Source: Cellulomonas sp. RIT-PI-Y (GTDB lineage Bacteria; Actinomycetota; Actinomycetes; Actinomycetales; Cellulomonadaceae). From it: a DNA stretch of 64,000 bases. The notes beneath the pieces are model-generated. The model was not told the DNA's origin and searched no databases. It saw only the letters and a program-made list of their open reading frames with translations. Made by a program: the position numbers and the translations under genes. The stretch is taken from positions 1 through 64,000 of the forward strand of contig NZ_JANZKP010000013.1 in the NCBI RefSeq assembly GCF_025642745.1, in the 5' to 3' direction. Shown here piece after piece: positions 7,814 through 16,632 of the stretch; the stretch's first letter is position 1, and every line of letters begins with the position of its first letter.

Positions 7814-8707
7814 ATGAGCGACCAGACCGCACCCCAGGACCCCCGTACCCAGCACCCGACCCCGGAGCAGCCCGCGGAGACCATCGCGCACCCGGGGCGC
7901 ACCGACGACATGGCGCAGCAGCCCGACCACGGCGAACACAGCTACGCCGGCACCGGACGGCTCGACGGCAAGCGTGCCCTGATCACCGGCGGCGACTCCG
8001 GCATCGGCCGGGCGGTGGCGATCGCCTTCGCCCGGGAGGGCGCCGACGTCGCGATCTCCTACCTGCCCGAGGAGGAGGACGACGCCCAGGAGACCGTGCG
8101 TTGGATCCGGGACGCCGGCCGTCGCGCTCTGACGATCCCGGGCGACATCCGGGACGAGGCGCACGCCCGTTCCCTGCCGGACGCCGTGGTCGCCGAGTTC
8201 GGCGGTCTGGAGATCCTGGTCAACAACGCGGCGTTCCAGATGGCCCAGGACGACGGTCTGCTCGACATGACCACCGAGCAGATCGACCGCACGTTCCGCA
8301 CCAACCTGTACGCGCTGTTCTGGATCACCCAGGCCGCCGTCCCGCACCTGTCCGCGGGTGCGAGCATCATCAACACCACCTCGATCCAGGCCTTCGACCC
8401 CAGCCCCCAGCTGCTCGACTACGCGGTGACCAAGGCCGGGATCTGGAACTTCACCAAGGGCCTGGCGCAGCAGCTCGCCGAGCAGGGCATCCGGGTCAAC
8501 GCGGTGGCACCGGGCCCGATCTGGACCCCGCTGATCCCGGCGACCATGCCGGAGGGCAAGGTGGAGCAGTTCGGCGCCGAGACGCCGCTCGGCCGGGCAG
8601 GACAGCCCGCGGAGCTGGCCCCGGCCTACGTGTTCTACGCGTCCCAGGAGTCGAGCTACATCACCGGCGACCGGATCGGTGTCACCGGCGGTCGCCTCCT
8701 GCCCTGA
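7814..8707 (+). CDS. Short-chain dehydrogenase/reductase, general-stress type
   Basis: 297 residues. Rossmann-fold oxidoreductase of the classical SDR superfamily. The ~45-residue polar N-terminal extension rich in Gln/Pro/His is typical of the YhdF/GSP39-like subgroup. Seen: cofactor motif TGGDSGIGRAVA, the NNAA motif, and catalytic Ser in SIINTTSIQAF followed by YAVTKAG (Tyr and Lys). The ATG at 7814 follows a GGAGGATGGAG ribosome-binding region; the longer frame upstream lacks one. Substrate unknown. Members of the subgroup are often induced by general stress. Confidence 0.88.
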   Translation: MSDQTAPQDPRTQHPTPEQPAETIAHPGRTDDMAQQPDHGEHSYAGTGRLDGKRALITGGDSGIGRAVAIAFAREGADVAISYLPEEEDDAQETVRWIRDAGRRALTIPGDIRDEAHARSLPDAVVAEFGGLEILVNNAAFQMAQDDGLLDMTTEQIDRTFRTNLYALFWITQAAVPHLSAGASIINTTSIQAFDPSPQLLDYAVTKAGIWNFTKGLAQQLAEQGIRVNAVAPGPIWTPLIPATMPEGKVEQFGAETPLGRAGQPAELAPAYVFYASQESSYITGDRIGVTGGRLLP

Positions 8708-8760
8708 CGCACCCGCCCGCCTGGCGCTCCGTCACGCAGCGGCTCAGTCCCCGCCGGGCG

Positions 8761-8829
8761 CGAGTTCGGTACTTCCGCGCCGACTTCGGTACCCGAGGTG
8801 CCGAACTCGCGGCCGATGTACCGAACTCG
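8761..8829. repeat. 69-bp nested palindromic repeat, copy A
   Basis: Four copies of a 12-mer lie in 69 bp: CGAGTTCGGTAC at 8761, a one-base variant at 8781, then the inverted form near 8798 and 8818. The order is forward, forward, inverted, inverted with a 20-bp period, so the whole element can fold into one long hairpin with arms of ~32 bases. It sits between the convergent SDR and uracil-DNA glycosylase genes. A second copy of identical length and spacing is at 49610-49678, also between convergent genes. It may act as a bidirectional terminator or be a dispersed REP/MITE-like element. Confidence 0.8.
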
Positions 8830-8875
8830 GCGGGCACTGCGGCGCAGCGAGCGGGAGGGCGCCGTCGGGGGTGGG

Positions 8876-9616
8876 TCAGAGGTCGGCCAGGTCCCGGGCG
8901 CGGGACAGCACGGCGCCGACCATCGCGGGGGTGAGCCGCCCGGTGAAGGTGTTCTGCTGACTGACGTGGAAGCAGCCGAGCAGGGTGAGCCGTGCCTCGC
9001 CCCGGTGCAGGACGAGCTCGGTGCCGTGGCCGAAGCGCGGCCGGGGACGGGGCACCGCCCAGCCCTGTTCCTCCAGGGTCCGCAGCAGCGCGTCCCAGCC
9101 GAAGGCGCCGAGCACCACGGCCACCCGGGGCCGGACCAGCTCCAGCTCGCGGGACAGCCACGGTCCGCACCGGCGGCGCTCGTCGGGGGTGGGCTTGTTC
9201 GCCGGGGGTGCGCAGTGCACCGGGGCGGTGATCCGGACGCCGGTGAGTCGGAGCCCGTCGTCGATGTGGGTGCTGGTGGGCTGGTTCGCCAGGCCCGCCG
9301 CGTGCAGGGCGGCGAACAGGAAGTCGCCGGACCGGTCGCCGGTGAACATCCGGCCGGTGCGGTTCGCGCCGTGGGCGGCGGGCGCCAGTCCGACGATCAG
9401 GATGCCTGCCGTCGGGTCGCCGAAGCCGGGTGCGGGGCGTCCCCAGTAGGTCTGGTCCCGGAACGCCGCCCGCTTCTCCGTCGCCACCTGTTCGCGCCAG
9501 GCGACCAGGCGGGGACAGGCCCGGCACTCGGCGACCGCGCCGTCCAGCTCCAGCAGGTCCAGGGCGTCCGGGGCGGTGGTGGCGGGGTAGTCCGGGTCGT
9601 CGGGACGGTCGCTCAT
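8876..9616 (-). CDS. Type-5 uracil-DNA glycosylase (UdgB-like)
   Basis: 246 residues. Excises uracil and other deaminated bases from DNA. Family-5 marks: a Cys pair near the N-terminus (CRACPRLVAWRE) belonging to a four-Cys 4Fe-4S site, motif GLAPAAHGANRTGRMFTGD in the active-site loop, and the C-terminal HVSQQNTFTGRLT loop that resembles the H(P/V)S motif. The Ala/Gly-rich active-site loop, where other UDG families carry Asp or Asn, fits family 5. It runs convergently to the SDR gene; yciO lies 19 bp upstream on the same strand. Confidence 0.9.
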   Translation of the reverse strand: MSDRPDDPDYPATTAPDALDLLELDGAVAECRACPRLVAWREQVATEKRAAFRDQTYWGRPAPGFGDPTAGILIVGLAPAAHGANRTGRMFTGDRSGDFLFAALHAAGLANQPTSTHIDDGLRLTGVRITAPVHCAPPANKPTPDERRRCGPWLSRELELVRPRVAVVLGAFGWDALLRTLEEQGWAVPRPRPRFGHGTELVLHRGEARLTLLGCFHVSQQNTFTGRLTPAMVGAVLSRARDLADL

Positions 9617-9635
9617 CGGGCAGGTCCGCGACGGC

Positions 9636-10259
9636 TCAGGCGAACCGGTCCGGGTCGCCCGCCCCGACCCGCACCACCTCGGGGAAACCGTCGGACCAGT
9701 CGATGACGGTGGTGGGCTCGGTGCCGCACTCGCCGGTGTCGACCACCACGTCGACCTGATGGTCCAGCTCCTCCTTGACCGTCCAGCCGTCGGTCATCGG
9801 GGCGTCCTCGCCGGGCAGGATCAGGGTGCTGGACAGCAGTGGCTCACCGAGCTCGCGCAGCAGCGCCTGCACCAGACGGTTGTCCGGGATGCGCACGCCG
9901 ACGGTCTTCTTCTTCGGGTGGGCCAGCCGCCGCGGCACCTCCTTGGTCGCCGGGAGGATGAAGGTGTACGCCCCGGGGGTGGCCGCCTTGATCGCGCGGA
10001 ACGGTCCGTTGTCCAGGTGCACCAGCTGCCCGAGCTGCGCGAAGTCGCTGCACAGCAGAGTGAAGTGGTGCTTGTCGCTCAGGTGCCGCAGCGTGCGGAT
10101 CCGGTCCGGACCGGTGTGCGAGTCCAGGCGGCAGCCGAGCGCGTAGCCCGAGTCGGTGGGATAGGCGATCAGGGCGTCGTCGTCGCGCAGCGCGGCCACG
10201 ATCTGGGCCAGCGCACGAGGCTGCGGGTCGTGCGGGTGGACATCCAGGTAGCGGGCCAT
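9636..10259 (-). CDS. yciO: YciO/YrdC/Sua5-family protein
   Basis: 207 residues. YrdC-fold protein related to threonylcarbamoyl-AMP synthase. The sequence follows the YciO branch: ALIAYPTDSGYALGC, SDKHHFTLLC, PGAYTFILPATKEVPRRL, KKKTVGVRIPDN, EPLLSSTLILPGE and TTVIDW in order. YciO proteins have weak or uncertain TC-AMP synthase activity, so another copy elsewhere probably serves tRNA t6A synthesis. The ATG at 10259 is chosen because TACCCT lies seven bases before it, a leaderless-promoter pattern seen repeatedly in this window, and it gives the family N-terminus. Confidence 0.88.
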   Translation of the reverse strand: MARYLDVHPHDPQPRALAQIVAALRDDDALIAYPTDSGYALGCRLDSHTGPDRIRTLRHLSDKHHFTLLCSDFAQLGQLVHLDNGPFRAIKAATPGAYTFILPATKEVPRRLAHPKKKTVGVRIPDNRLVQALLRELGEPLLSSTLILPGEDAPMTDGWTVKEELDHQVDVVVDTGECGTEPTTVIDWSDGFPEVVRVGAGDPDRFA

Positions 10260-10306
10260 ACCTGCCAGGGTAGGCCCGCTTCCCGACACCGGCCCGGGAG
10301 CGAGGA

Positions 10307-10897
10307 TCAGGCCCGGGACAGCACCGCGACCAGGAACTCCGATCCCGGCCCGAAGGGTCGCAGGTCCCAGGTGCTGAACCGCTGGTCGATCCGCAGCCCC
10401 GCCGCCCCGGCGTCGTCCGGCAGCCGGTCGAAGGCGTACCCGCGGCCCGCGCCGAACCCGATCACCAGCCGCCCCTCCGGGGTCAGCACGTTCCCGATCC
10501 GGCGCAGCACCTCGACCTCGGTGCCCTCCGCGACGAAGGTCAGCACGTTGCCCGCCATCACCGCGATGTCGAAGCGGTCGTCCAGGTCAAGCTCGGCCAG
10601 GTCGCCGACCAGCCAGGTCGACTCGGGGTGCTCGGCCTGCGCGGCCTCGACCAGCAACGGGTCCACATCGACCCCGACGACGACGTGCCCGCGCCGGGCG
10701 AGCTCCCCGCCGACCCGGCCCGGTCCGCTGCCGGCGTCCAGGATCCGCGACCCGCGCGGCACCATCGCGTCGATCAGCCGGGCCTCACCGGCCAGATCGG
10801 CACCCTGGGCGGCCATCGCGCGGAACCGCTCGATGTACCAGACCGAGCGGTCCGGGTTGGCCTGGCCGATCTGCTCCCAGCGGGTCGGCTGGCGCAT
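10307..10897 (-). CDS. Class I SAM-dependent methyltransferase
   Basis: 196 residues. Rossmann-like methyltransferase: motif I ILDAGSGPGRVGGELA (~51-67), motif II acidic VVGVDVDPLLVEAA, then WLVGDLAELDL and a motif IV-like IAVMAGNVLTFV. The substrate cannot be told. Its N-terminus (WYIERFRAMAAQGADL) is typical of small unassigned actinobacterial methyltransferases. The ATG at 10897 has a GGAGGA ribosome-binding site. It is 47 bp upstream of yciO on the same strand, so co-transcription is possible. Confidence 0.88.
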   Translation of the reverse strand: MRQPTRWEQIGQANPDRSVWYIERFRAMAAQGADLAGEARLIDAMVPRGSRILDAGSGPGRVGGELARRGHVVVGVDVDPLLVEAAQAEHPESTWLVGDLAELDLDDRFDIAVMAGNVLTFVAEGTEVEVLRRIGNVLTPEGRLVIGFGAGRGYAFDRLPDDAGAAGLRIDQRFSTWDLRPFGPGSEFLVAVLSRA

Positions 10898-10958
10898 GGG
10901 TGTCCTCCGGGGGTCTGGTCGGGCGGGATCCGAGCCTAGACCCGCCCGACCAGCCTGA

Positions 10959-11435
10959 TCAGCGGTGCAGCACCTGGGCGGCCTTCTTGGACGCCTTCTT
11001 CCCGGCCTTCTTCCCGGCCTTCTTCGCGTTGGAGCCGAGGGCGTCCAGCAGGTACGTCGCGGCGGCGCCCAGCATGATCACGTCCTTGGCGATCCCGATG
11101 CCGTCCGGGTTGGGGCGGTAGTCGCCCGGGCCGCGGTGCAGCGCGGGCGTGCGCAGGTACAGGCCGACCAGTCCGGCGGAGAACGCGGTGAAGCCGGCCG
11201 CGACCACGGTCTTCGGCAGGACCGGCACCAGCAGGGAGGCCCCGAGGGCGACCTCGGACCCGGCCAGCACCGTGGTGAAGGTCTTCGGGTCGACGTTCTT
11301 GAACACGGGATACGCGTTCGACGCCATGCCGTGGTAGCTCGCGGCGGCGTCGTCGGAGGCGGACAGCTTGTCCAGCCCCGAACTGAGGATGTACGCGCCT
11401 GCTCCCAGTCGGAGCGGCAGGTGGCGGAGCTTCAC
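10959..11435 (-). CDS. DoxX-family membrane protein with Lys/Ala-rich tail
   Basis: 158 residues. Four hydrophobic segments, with the N-terminal LRLGAGAYILSSGLDKL and a central LAGSEVALGASLLVPVLP typical of DoxX/MauE-like proteins. The GTG at 11435 is chosen for its GGGAG ribosome-binding site; an upstream extension would be highly polar. The last ~25 residues form a repeated KKAGKKAGKKASKKAAQ tail like those of histone H1-type or mycobacterial HU tails, unusual on a membrane protein. The tail should be cytosolic and could bind nucleic acid or acidic lipids (inference). Function of the family is uncertain. Confidence 0.82.
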   Translation of the reverse strand: MKLRHLPLRLGAGAYILSSGLDKLSASDDAAASYHGMASNAYPVFKNVDPKTFTTVLAGSEVALGASLLVPVLPKTVVAAGFTAFSAGLVGLYLRTPALHRGPGDYRPNPDGIGIAKDVIMLGAAATYLLDALGSNAKKAGKKAGKKASKKAAQVLHR

Positions 11436-11532
11436 TCGATCTCCCTCGTCAGAGCCCCGATGGGGCGGGTGGACGGAGGCGAGCACCTCCGTCCACCCGA
11501 CGCTACGGCGATCGGGTCGGCCCCGCAGCCGG

Positions 11533-12465
11533 TCAGCTCCCGGCGAGGATGTCCACCACGAAGATCAGGGTCGAGCCGCCCGGGATCGAGCTGGTGTCCT
11601 CGTCGCCGTAGCCGAGGTCCGGCGGCACGATCAGCAGCACCTGGCTGCCGACGGTCTGACCGGCCAGGCCCTGGGTCCAGCCCGCGATGACCTGGCTCAG
11701 ACTGAAGTCGGTCGGGGCGCCACGCGACCAGGAGGAGTCGAAGGAGGTGCCGTCCCACAGCCAGCCGCTGTAGTTCGCGACCACGGTGCCGGTCGAGGTG
11801 ACCTCCGGGCCGGTGCCCTGGATCAGCGGCTGCACGACCAGCTCGGTCGGGGCGGCGGTGTCCACGGTGGTGATCGAGGGCTCGCCGTCGTCGGCCAGCG
11901 TCACGGTCGGCAGGCCCTCGGCCGGGGTCACGGCCTCGCCCTCGGGGGCGTCCAGCACGTCCTGGGTGGCCATCACGTCCACGACCCAGATCAACGAGCT
12001 CTCCTCGCCGGAGTCCAGGGTGCGCGGTCCGGCGTACAGCACGCGGACGCCGACCTGCTGGCCGATCACCGCGTTCGCCAGGGCCTCGGGCAGCGTGCTG
12101 CTCGACTGGTCGCTCATCCAGTAGCTCTGCGGGTCGCCGGAGTACGTGCCGCCCTGGTCCGTGCCGTCCGCGCCGCTGACCGCGCGCAGGTGCAGGCTGA
12201 TCAGCTGGCCGTCGGCGATGTCGGCGCCGTCGCCCGCGTCGAGCACCGTGGCGGCGTCGGCACCGATCTCGAACGGCCAGTCGGCGGTGATCTCCGGCTC
12301 CGTGCCCGGGTCGCCGGTGACGGTCACCTCGTCCAGCGCCGCGAGGGCGTCCGCGGCGGACGCGGTCGACGAGGCGCTGCTGGTGGGGTCGGGGTCGTCA
12401 CCGCCGCCGGAGCAGCCGGCGAGCAACAGGGTGGCGGCGATGATGGCGGCAGCCGTACGGCGCAC
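11533..12465 (-). CDS. FKBP-type peptidyl-prolyl isomerase lipoprotein
   Basis: 310 residues. The signal peptide ends in a lipobox (LLLAGCSGGG, Cys ~18), followed by a Ser/Asp/Pro-rich linker, so the protein is anchored on the outer face of the membrane. The C-terminal ~105 residues are an FKBP domain: VVANYSGWLWDGTSFDSSW, then VIAGWTQGLAGQTVGSQVLL and PPDLGYGDE, with STLIFVVDIL at the end. Residues ~55-180 look like a degenerate first FKBP repeat (LISLHLRAV, QVGVRVLYAG, SSLIWVVDVM). Probably a folding catalyst for secreted proteins. Confidence 0.9.
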   Translation of the reverse strand: MRRTAAAIIAATLLLAGCSGGGDDPDPTSSASSTASAADALAALDEVTVTGDPGTEPEITADWPFEIGADAATVLDAGDGADIADGQLISLHLRAVSGADGTDQGGTYSGDPQSYWMSDQSSSTLPEALANAVIGQQVGVRVLYAGPRTLDSGEESSLIWVVDVMATQDVLDAPEGEAVTPAEGLPTVTLADDGEPSITTVDTAAPTELVVQPLIQGTGPEVTSTGTVVANYSGWLWDGTSFDSSWSRGAPTDFSLSQVIAGWTQGLAGQTVGSQVLLIVPPDLGYGDEDTSSIPGGSTLIFVVDILAGS

Positions 12466-12556
12466 GAGGGGTCCTCACGTCGGGGGCGGGCATCGGCGTG
12501 CTGGGCCGAGGCCGGGCGCGTCGATGGTAGACCGGCGACCTGTGCCCGGTGCGGGA

Positions 12557-12844
12557 TCAGGTCAGGCGGGCCAGGCCCAGGGAGGCCAGCACCTGCGCCA
12601 GCTCCTGGGAGATCTCCCCGCCGCGGGCCGCGATCAGCTCGACCAGCAGCAGCGCGGACTGGGTCCGGCACTCCTGCTCCAGATCGACCGGGGCGCCGTC
12701 GCGGGCGCTCGACCGCTGCCACTGGTCCAGCCGGCGCAGTGCGCGGTACAGCTCGGCGGCCTGGTCCGGGGACAGCGGGACGACACCGCGGTGGGCCGGG
12801 GGCAGGGCGACCCGGAGCGTGGTCGTCGACTGGTGTGCGGGCAA
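12557..12844 (-). CDS. Hypothetical protein, 95 residues, TTG start
   Basis: I do not recognise a family. The protein begins with a TTG codon that has a near-ideal ribosome-binding site (GGAGGTGGA, about seven bases upstream); no ATG or GTG alternative lies nearby in frame. The middle is amphipathic helix (LSPDQAAELYRALRRLDQWQ) and the C-terminus another (LAQVLASLGLARLT), suggesting an all-helical cytosolic protein. Frames on the opposite strand cover the same DNA but have no ribosome-binding site, so the minus strand is preferred. Confidence 0.5.
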   Translation of the reverse strand: MPAHQSTTTLRVALPPAHRGVVPLSPDQAAELYRALRRLDQWQRSSARDGAPVDLEQECRTQSALLLVELIAARGGEISQELAQVLASLGLARLT

Positions 12845-13015
12845 GGGTCCACCTCCGCGGCTCGGACACGGCCCGGGTGGCGGCGTCGACGATCAGTCTT
12901 CGACGCGGAGGGGGCGCACACGGCGGTTCTGCGCGGAACTGGGTAGCGCCGGCGGGATCGGCCCGGCGGATCGGGCGAAGTTGAGTGGCCTGGCGGGGAT
13001 GTCTAGGTAGTGCCC

Positions 13016-13390
13016 TCAGTCGCCGACGATCCGGCTGGCGTTCCGGGCGACCCAGCCGACCAGCGGCAGCAGCACGGTGGCCAGCTCCTGACCCAGCGGG
13101 GTCAGCGAGTAGTCGACCCGCGGCGGGATGGTCGGCTGCGCCTCGCGGAGCACCAGGCCGTCCTGCTCCAGGGTGCGCAGGGTGGAGGCGAGCATCTTCT
13201 CGCTGATCCCCTCGACCGTCCGGCGCAGCTCGCCCCAGCGCTGACCGCGTTCGGCCAGGGCGACCAGGACCAGCACGCCCCACTTGCTGGAGATGTGGTC
13301 CAGCACCACCCGGCTGGGGCACGCGGCGCTCAGGACGCCGTCCACCATCAGCTCGTCGAGCAGGGACACACGGGTGTCGATCACCGTCAT
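13016..13390 (-). CDS. HxlR-family transcriptional regulator (QorR-like)
   Basis: 124 residues. Winged helix-turn-helix of the HxlR (DUF24) family: SRVVLDHISSKWGVLVLVAL, LRRTVEGISEKMLASTLRTL (recognition helix) and the wing DYSLTPLGQEL. A single Cys at ~24 (SAACPSRV) sits at the N-terminal position that senses thiol or quinone stress in QorR/HypR/YodB regulators. It is divergent from a quinone-oxidoreductase gene, the same layout as Corynebacterium qorR-qor2, so it probably represses that gene until Cys24 is oxidised. The start is ATG with TAGCCT six bases upstream, consistent with a leaderless transcript. Confidence 0.9.
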   Translation of the reverse strand: MTVIDTRVSLLDELMVDGVLSAACPSRVVLDHISSKWGVLVLVALAERGQRWGELRRTVEGISEKMLASTLRTLEQDGLVLREAQPTIPPRVDYSLTPLGQELATVLLPLVGWVARNASRIVGD

Positions 13391-13435
13391 GGGACCAGGC
13401 TACGCCCGTGTGACCTCATTGCTTACGCCTCGGGC

Positions 13436-13460
13436 AGTACCTGACCGCAAAGTGGGCACC
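13436..13460. promoter_or_regulatory. Possible HxlR/QorR operator
   Basis: In the 150-bp divergent gap, the stretch opening AGTACC and closing GGGCACC around an AT-richer CGCAAAG centre resembles the imperfect GTAC-type dyads bound by HxlR regulators. The symmetry is weak (only about half the positions pair), so this is a suggestion only. Confidence 0.22.
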
Positions 13461-13540
13461 CGCCATCCGGAAGGTTTCCGAGCGGCCGGGGTGTTATCGC
13501 TGGTCGCCGGACCGCCCGGCACAGATCTGGAGGAACGCAG

Positions 13541-14398
<858 letters not shown>

Positions 14399-14403
14399 GC
14401 GCT

Positions 14404-14448
14404 CCCCGGCCCGCGCCCCCGGGAGACCGGTGCGGGTGCGGGTCGGGG
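14404..14448 (+). terminator. GC-rich hairpin after the quinone oxidoreductase gene
   Basis: An imperfect inverted repeat with arms CCCCGGCCCGCGCC and GTGCGGGTCGGGG begins six bases after the stop codon. There is no T-run, as is common for actinobacterial terminators. The 72-bp gap is followed by a same-strand gene, so it may only partly stop transcription. Confidence 0.4.
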
Positions 14449-14470
14449 CAACTCGGGCGAGGCTCAGGGC

Positions 14471-15448
14471 ATGACGCGATTCGGGTACACGTTGATGACC
14501 GAGCAGTCCGGGCCCAAGGAGCTGGTGGGCTACGCCGCCGCGGCCGAGCGGATCGGATTCGACTTCGAAGTGAGCTCCGACCACTACTTCCCCTGGATCG
14601 ACGAGCAGGGCCACGCCCCCTACGCCTGGTCGCTACTGGGCGCGGTCAGCCAGGTGACCTCCCGGGTCGACCTGATGACCTACGTCACCTGCCCGACCGT
14701 CCGGTACCACCCGGCGGTCGTCGCGCAGAAGGCCGCCACGCTCGGCGTGCTCTCGGACGGGCGGTTCACCCTGGGCCTCGGGTCGGGGGAGAACCTCAAC
14801 GAGCACGTGGTCGGCGAGCGCTGGCCCGCGGTCGGTGAGCGGCACGACATGCTCGAGGAGGCGATCGAGATCATCCGCGCCCTGCTCGACGGCGAGCGGC
14901 TGACCTACGACGGCGTGCACTTCCGCACCGACTCCGCCCGGCTCTGGGACCTGCCCGACGGCGGCGTGGACCTCGCGGTCGCGGTCTCCGGGGCGCAGTC
15001 GATCTCCCGGTTCGCCCCGCTGGCCGACCACCTGGTCGCGACCGAGCCCAAGGCCGAGATCATCAGCCAGTGGGACGAGGCGCACGAGGCGCCGTCCCGG
15101 AAGATCGGCCAGATCCCGATCTCCTGGGACCCGGACGCCGACGTGGCCACGCAGCGCGCCCACGAGCAGTTCCGCTGGTTCGCGGGCGGCTGGCACGTGA
15201 ACGCGGACCTGCCGACCACCGAGGCCTTCGACGCCGCGTCCCAGTTCACCCGGCCGGACGACGTCGCGGAGACGATCCCGTGCGGCCCGGACCTGGACGC
15301 GATCGTCGACTCCGTCTCCGCGTACTGGGAGGCGGGGTTCACCGACATCGCACTGGTCCAGGTCGGGGACGCGGCCCAGCAGCGGTTCCTGGACGAGGCC
15401 GCCGGCCCGCTGCTGGAGAAGCTGCGCGCCGCCGCGCCGTCGGAGTGA
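14471..15448 (+). CDS. LLM-class F420-dependent oxidoreductase
   Basis: 325 residues. Luciferase-like monooxygenase fold of the TIGR03557-type F420 group, related to F420-dependent glucose-6-phosphate dehydrogenase. Seen: FEVSSDHYFPWIDEQGHAPY near the N-terminus, VDLMTYVTCPTVRYHPAVV, and GLGSGENLNEHVVGERWP, the cofactor-binding loop. The C-terminal part (AETIPCGPDLDAIVDSV) also fits. It uses reduced F420 rather than FMN in this subgroup; the physiological substrate is unknown. Its presence suggests the organism makes coenzyme F420. A single ATG start, about 70 bp after qor. Confidence 0.9.
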   Translation: MTRFGYTLMTEQSGPKELVGYAAAAERIGFDFEVSSDHYFPWIDEQGHAPYAWSLLGAVSQVTSRVDLMTYVTCPTVRYHPAVVAQKAATLGVLSDGRFTLGLGSGENLNEHVVGERWPAVGERHDMLEEAIEIIRALLDGERLTYDGVHFRTDSARLWDLPDGGVDLAVAVSGAQSISRFAPLADHLVATEPKAEIISQWDEAHEAPSRKIGQIPISWDPDADVATQRAHEQFRWFAGGWHVNADLPTTEAFDAASQFTRPDDVAETIPCGPDLDAIVDSVSAYWEAGFTDIALVQVGDAAQQRFLDEAAGPLLEKLRAAAPSE

Positions 15449-15486
15449 CCGACGCCCCCGGTCCACCGGCCTGGGAGAGTTGACCC

Positions 15487-16581
15487 ATGAGCGAGCATCC
15501 CACCGGGAGACAGGTGCGCCGGTGGCGGCGGTACCTCGCGGACGAGCGCGCCGAGGCCGCCGTCTACCGCGACCTCGCCTCCCGGCGGACCGGCGAGGAA
15601 CGGGACATCCTGCTCGCCCTCGCCGACGCCGAGGGCCGCCACGAGGCGCACTGGCTGGAGCTGCTCGGCGACCGGGTCGGCCGACCGCTGCGCGGCGACA
15701 TCCGGTCCCGGGCGCTCGGCTGGCTGGCCCGCCGGTTCGGGGGCGTGTTCGTCCTGGCGCTCGCCCAGCGTGCCGAGGCCCGCAGCGAGTACGACACGGA
15801 CGATGACGCCACCGCGTCGATGGCCGCCGACGAGCAGATCCACGGCGAGGTGGTCCGGGCGCTCGCGATCCGGGGGCGCAGCCGGATCTCCGGCACCTTC
15901 CGCGCCGCCGTGTTCGGGGCCAACGACGGCCTGGTGTCCAACCTCGCCCTGGTGCTCGGCATCGGCGCCTCCGGGGTCGGCGCGCACACCGTCCTGCTCA
16001 CCGGTCTGGCCGGCCTGCTCGCCGGTGCGCTGTCCATGGGAGCGGGTGAGTACGTCTCGGTCCGGTCCCAGCGCGAGCTCCTGGACGCCGCCCGGCCCAG
16101 CAAGGAGGCGCGGGCCGCGCTCAGCGCGCTGGACCTCGACGCCAACGAGCTCGCCCTGGTCTACCGCGCTCGCGGGCTCGAACCCGAGGCGGCCAGTGCC
16201 CGCGCCGCCGCCGTCCTGCACCGGATCGACCACGAACTGCCCGCCGAACGCGCCCTCACCACCGCCGAGGCCGAGCTCCCCGACGTCGACGAGCACGAGA
16301 CGGTCGGCAGTGCGGTCGCCGCCGCGGTGTCCAGCTTCTGCTTCTTCGCCTCCGGCGCGCTGATCCCGGTGCTGCCCTACCTGCTGGGCATGACCGGCTG
16401 GCCCGCCGTCGCGCTGGCCGGCGGCATGGTCGGCATCGCGCTGCTCGGCACCGGCGCCACGGTCGGCGTCCTCTCCGGCGCCTCCCCGGGCAAGCGGGCG
16501 CTGCGACAGCTCGCGATCGGCTTCGGGGCCGCCGCCGCGACCTACCTGCTGGGCCTGGCCTTCGGCACCGGAGCGGCGTGA
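15487..16581 (+). CDS. Ferritin-like/VIT-family iron-manganese transporter (MbfA-like)
   Basis: 364 residues. Two parts: an N-terminal erythrin/rubrerythrin-like four-helix domain (~1-140) with repeated Glu/His di-iron residues (DERAEAAVYRDLA, ADAEGRHEAHW, ADEQIHGEVV), and a C-terminal VIT1/CCC1 membrane domain (~140-364) with AAVFGANDGLVSNLALVLG and LAGALSMGAGEYVSV, then three hydrophobic helices. Such fusions export or store Fe2+ or Mn2+ at the membrane (family knowledge from MbfA). It stands directly before a siderophore-interacting protein with an IdeR-like box, fitting an iron-homeostasis pair. Confidence 0.9.
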   Translation: MSEHPTGRQVRRWRRYLADERAEAAVYRDLASRRTGEERDILLALADAEGRHEAHWLELLGDRVGRPLRGDIRSRALGWLARRFGGVFVLALAQRAEARSEYDTDDDATASMAADEQIHGEVVRALAIRGRSRISGTFRAAVFGANDGLVSNLALVLGIGASGVGAHTVLLTGLAGLLAGALSMGAGEYVSVRSQRELLDAARPSKEARAALSALDLDANELALVYRARGLEPEAASARAAAVLHRIDHELPAERALTTAEAELPDVDEHETVGSAVAAAVSSFCFFASGALIPVLPYLLGMTGWPAVALAGGMVGIALLGTGATVGVLSGASPGKRALRQLAIGFGAAAATYLLGLAFGTGAA

Positions 16582-16591
16582 CCTGAGTCAC
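16578..16591. promoter_or_regulatory. Candidate CRP/GlxR-type operator
   Basis: GTGACCTGAGTCAC is a second GTGA-N6-TCAC inverted repeat; the downstream half is the full TCACA. It overlaps the stop codon of the VIT gene and lies 42 bp upstream of the SIP start, next to the IdeR-like box. Chance occurrence cannot be excluded. Confidence 0.33.
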
Positions 16592-16603
16592 AGGGGTGCC
16601 GAA

Positions 16604-16622
16604 TGAGGTTTGGCTGCCCTTA
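16604..16622. promoter_or_regulatory. IdeR/DtxR-type iron box
   Basis: TGAGGTTTGGCTGCCCTTA matches 14 of 19 positions of the IdeR/DtxR consensus TTAGGTTAGSCTAACCTAA by my count. It overlaps the presumed -10 (TACCGT, 16621-16626) of the SIP gene, where an iron-loaded repressor would block transcription. Position plus the siderophore-related target gene make it convincing. Confidence 0.6.
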
Positions 16623-16632
16623 CCGTTGACCC

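Noticed and set aside
5073-7817. Plus-strand open frame of ~900 codons across mvaK1 and the permease
   Set aside because: Antisense of real genes; composition shifts to Arg/Gln/His-rich shadow sequence and there is no ribosome-binding site.
8761-8829. CRISPR array
   Set aside because: Units are only 12 bp with 8-11 bp spacers and half are inverted, with no cas genes; it is a palindromic repeat.
12549-13010. Plus-strand frame opposite the TTG-start hypothetical gene
   Set aside because: No ribosome-binding site, low-complexity Arg/Ser content; the minus-strand frame has a strong site.
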